Shown here: piece by piece, positions 6,463 through 7,298 of the stretch
Layout of the letters: each line of letters opens with the position of its first letter
Position numbering within the stretch: the stretch's first letter is position 1
Source: SCGC-AAA471-B05 sp032249055
GTDB taxonomy: Archaea > Thermoproteota > Thermoprotei > Gearchaeales > Gearchaeaceae
Reading direction: 5' to 3'
Length of the DNA stretch: 7,298 nucleotides
Assembly: GCA_032249055.1 (NCBI GenBank)
Contig: JAVVGP010000043.1
Span: forward strand, 1 to 7,298
Made by a program: the position numbers and the translations under genes
Notes under the pieces: model-generated
What the model saw: the letters and a program-made list of their open reading frames with translations, nothing else
The model's database searches: none
What the model was told of the DNA's origin: nothing

Positions 6463-6472
6463 TTTTTTATAA
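6463..6472 (+). promoter_or_regulatory. Probable malate dehydrogenase promoter (TATA box)
   Basis: TTTTTTATAA is centred about 26 nt before the ATG at 6494, the archaeal TATA-to-start distance for a leaderless transcript. The bases between it and the ATG contain no Shine-Dalgarno motif. This suggests that mdh has its own transcript, separate from the upstream fix operon. Confidence 0.5.
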
Positions 6473-6493
6473 TTGTTTTATCATTAATAAATT

Positions 6494-7298
6494 ATGCCAG
6501 TAAATAAAATTTCAATAATTGGTGCTGGAAGACTAGGAAGTCTAACTGGATATGAAATAGTTTACAGAGAATTAGCAAAAGAAGTAGTATTAATAGATAT
6601 AATTAAGAATTTGCCCCAAGGAGAAGCTATGGATTTAAATCAAATGGCTTCAGAAAAAGGAAAATCTACATATGCAAAAGGTTCTAATGACTATAAAGAT
6701 ATTGCTGAGTCAGATATTGTTGTTATCACAGCAGGCTTTGCAAGAAAACCAGGTATGACAAGATTGGATCTTTTAAAGCAAAATGCTCCTATAGTTAGAG
6801 ACGTAGCTTTACAAGTAGCAAAATATGCTCCTAACTCTATAGTTATAACAGTAACTAATCCAATGGATGTTATGACATATGTAACATATAAGGTTACAGG
6901 ATTTCCGAGAGAAAGGGTTATTGGTATGGGAGGGCAGCTTGATTCAGCAAGATATCGAGAAATATTAGCAAATATGTTTAATGTTTCAAGAAGTTCAGTT
7001 AGAGCTTTAGTTATAGGTGAACATGGGGAAAATATGCTACCTTTGGCAAGATTTTCATATATAGGAGGATTAAGAGTAAGCGACTTGTTATCAGAAGATA
7101 AAATTAAAGAAGCAGAAGAATTTACAAGAAAAATAGCCGCAGAAGTAATAGCTTTGAAAGGTGCTACAGTTTTTGCTCCTGTAAGTTGTATAGCTAGTTT
7201 AATAGAAGCTATAGTAAAGGATACAAAGGAAATAATTCCTGCATCAGTTTACTTAAACGGAGAATATGGTTTAACTGATATATGTATTGGTGTGCCGA
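6494..7298 (+). CDS. mdh: Malate dehydrogenase, N-terminal 268 codons (3' end beyond window)
   Basis: Interconverts malate and oxaloacetate with a nicotinamide cofactor in the cytoplasm, a citric-acid-cycle step. The frame is open from ATG 6494 to the window edge; roughly 40-50 residues are probably missing, judged from typical family lengths of about 310. The Rossmann motif GAGRLG (10-15) is followed by D35 at the end of the second strand, which favours NAD+ over NADP+. AGFARKPGMTR (80-90) holds R84 and R90; arginine at the first position marks malate rather than lactate specificity. TNPMDV (121-126), LDSAR (149-153; D150 and R153) and GEHGEN (175-180; catalytic H177) complete the active site. 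SVYLNGEYGLTDI (251-263) resembles the equivalent segment of Aeropyrum and Pyrobaculum enzymes as I remember them. The gene follows the fix operon on the same strand after 102 bases with its own likely promoter. Confidence 0.95.
   Translation, partial: MPVNKISIIGAGRLGSLTGYEIVYRELAKEVVLIDIIKNLPQGEAMDLNQMASEKGKSTYAKGSNDYKDIAESDIVVITAGFARKPGMTRLDLLKQNAPIVRDVALQVAKYAPNSIVITVTNPMDVMTYVTYKVTGFPRERVIGMGGQLDSARYREILANMFNVSRSSVRALVIGEHGENMLPLARFSYIGGLRVSDLLSEDKIKEAEEFTRKIAAEVIALKGATVFAPVSCIASLIEAIVKDTKEIIPASVYLNGEYGLTDICIGVP

Noticed and set aside
1..7298. RNA genes, CRISPR arrays, insertion sequences, toxin-antitoxin or defence genes
   Set aside because: No tRNA-like cloverleaf, repeat-spacer pattern, transposase or terminal inverted repeat was seen. 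Nearly every base is in a recognised metabolic gene or a short intergenic spacer.

Overview
The window is very A+T-rich and reads as chromosomal DNA of a thermophilic archaeon, most likely a member of the Thermoproteota (Crenarchaeota). The reasons are the archaeal/crenarchaeal-type protein families (aspartate carbamoyltransferase with a separate PyrI chain, a stand-alone 227-residue OMP decarboxylase, a fused EtfB-EtfA protein, an archaeal-type malate dehydrogenase), TATA-like boxes about 25 nt upstream of first genes with almost no leader, and Shine-Dalgarno sites only in front of some internal operon genes. The order or genus cannot be fixed from the sequence alone.

Left half (1-2840, minus strand): a tightly packed pyrimidine operon transcribed right to left as pyrF-pyrE-pyrB-pyrI-pyrC. 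Spacing is 0, 1 and 2 nt, then an 8-nt overlap. Together the products cover carbamoyl aspartate formation (PyrB with regulatory PyrI), dihydroorotate formation (PyrC, cut off by the window edge), orotate phosphoribosylation (PyrE) and OMP decarboxylation to UMP (PyrF). Carbamoyl phosphate synthetase and dihydroorotate dehydrogenase (pyrD) are not in view.

Middle (2841-2910): a 70-bp divergent promoter region serving pyrF leftward and the electron-transfer operon rightward. The likely TATA elements of the two directions overlap.

Right half (2911-6391, plus strand): a three-gene electron-transfer flavoprotein operon. It encodes an EtfB-EtfA fusion in one polypeptide, a FixC-type flavoprotein dehydrogenase and a FixX ferredoxin with two complete four-cysteine motifs, joined by ATGA and TAATG overlaps. 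It matches the FixABCX/EtfABCX type of complex, which in characterised members bifurcates NADH electrons to quinone and ferredoxin. A T-rich terminator-like stretch follows, then a leaderless-type promoter and the first 268 codons of a malate dehydrogenase gene (6494 to the window end). That enzyme could supply NADH, but a functional link is only inferred from proximity.

No RNA genes, mobile elements, CRISPR arrays or long repeats were seen, and no gene-free stretch exceeds about 100 bases. I found no evidence of a wholly new system. The most notable items are the fused bifurcating-type ETF module with its eight-cysteine FixX, the overlapping divergent promoters, and a pyrC start codon buried inside a near-perfect Shine-Dalgarno sequence.
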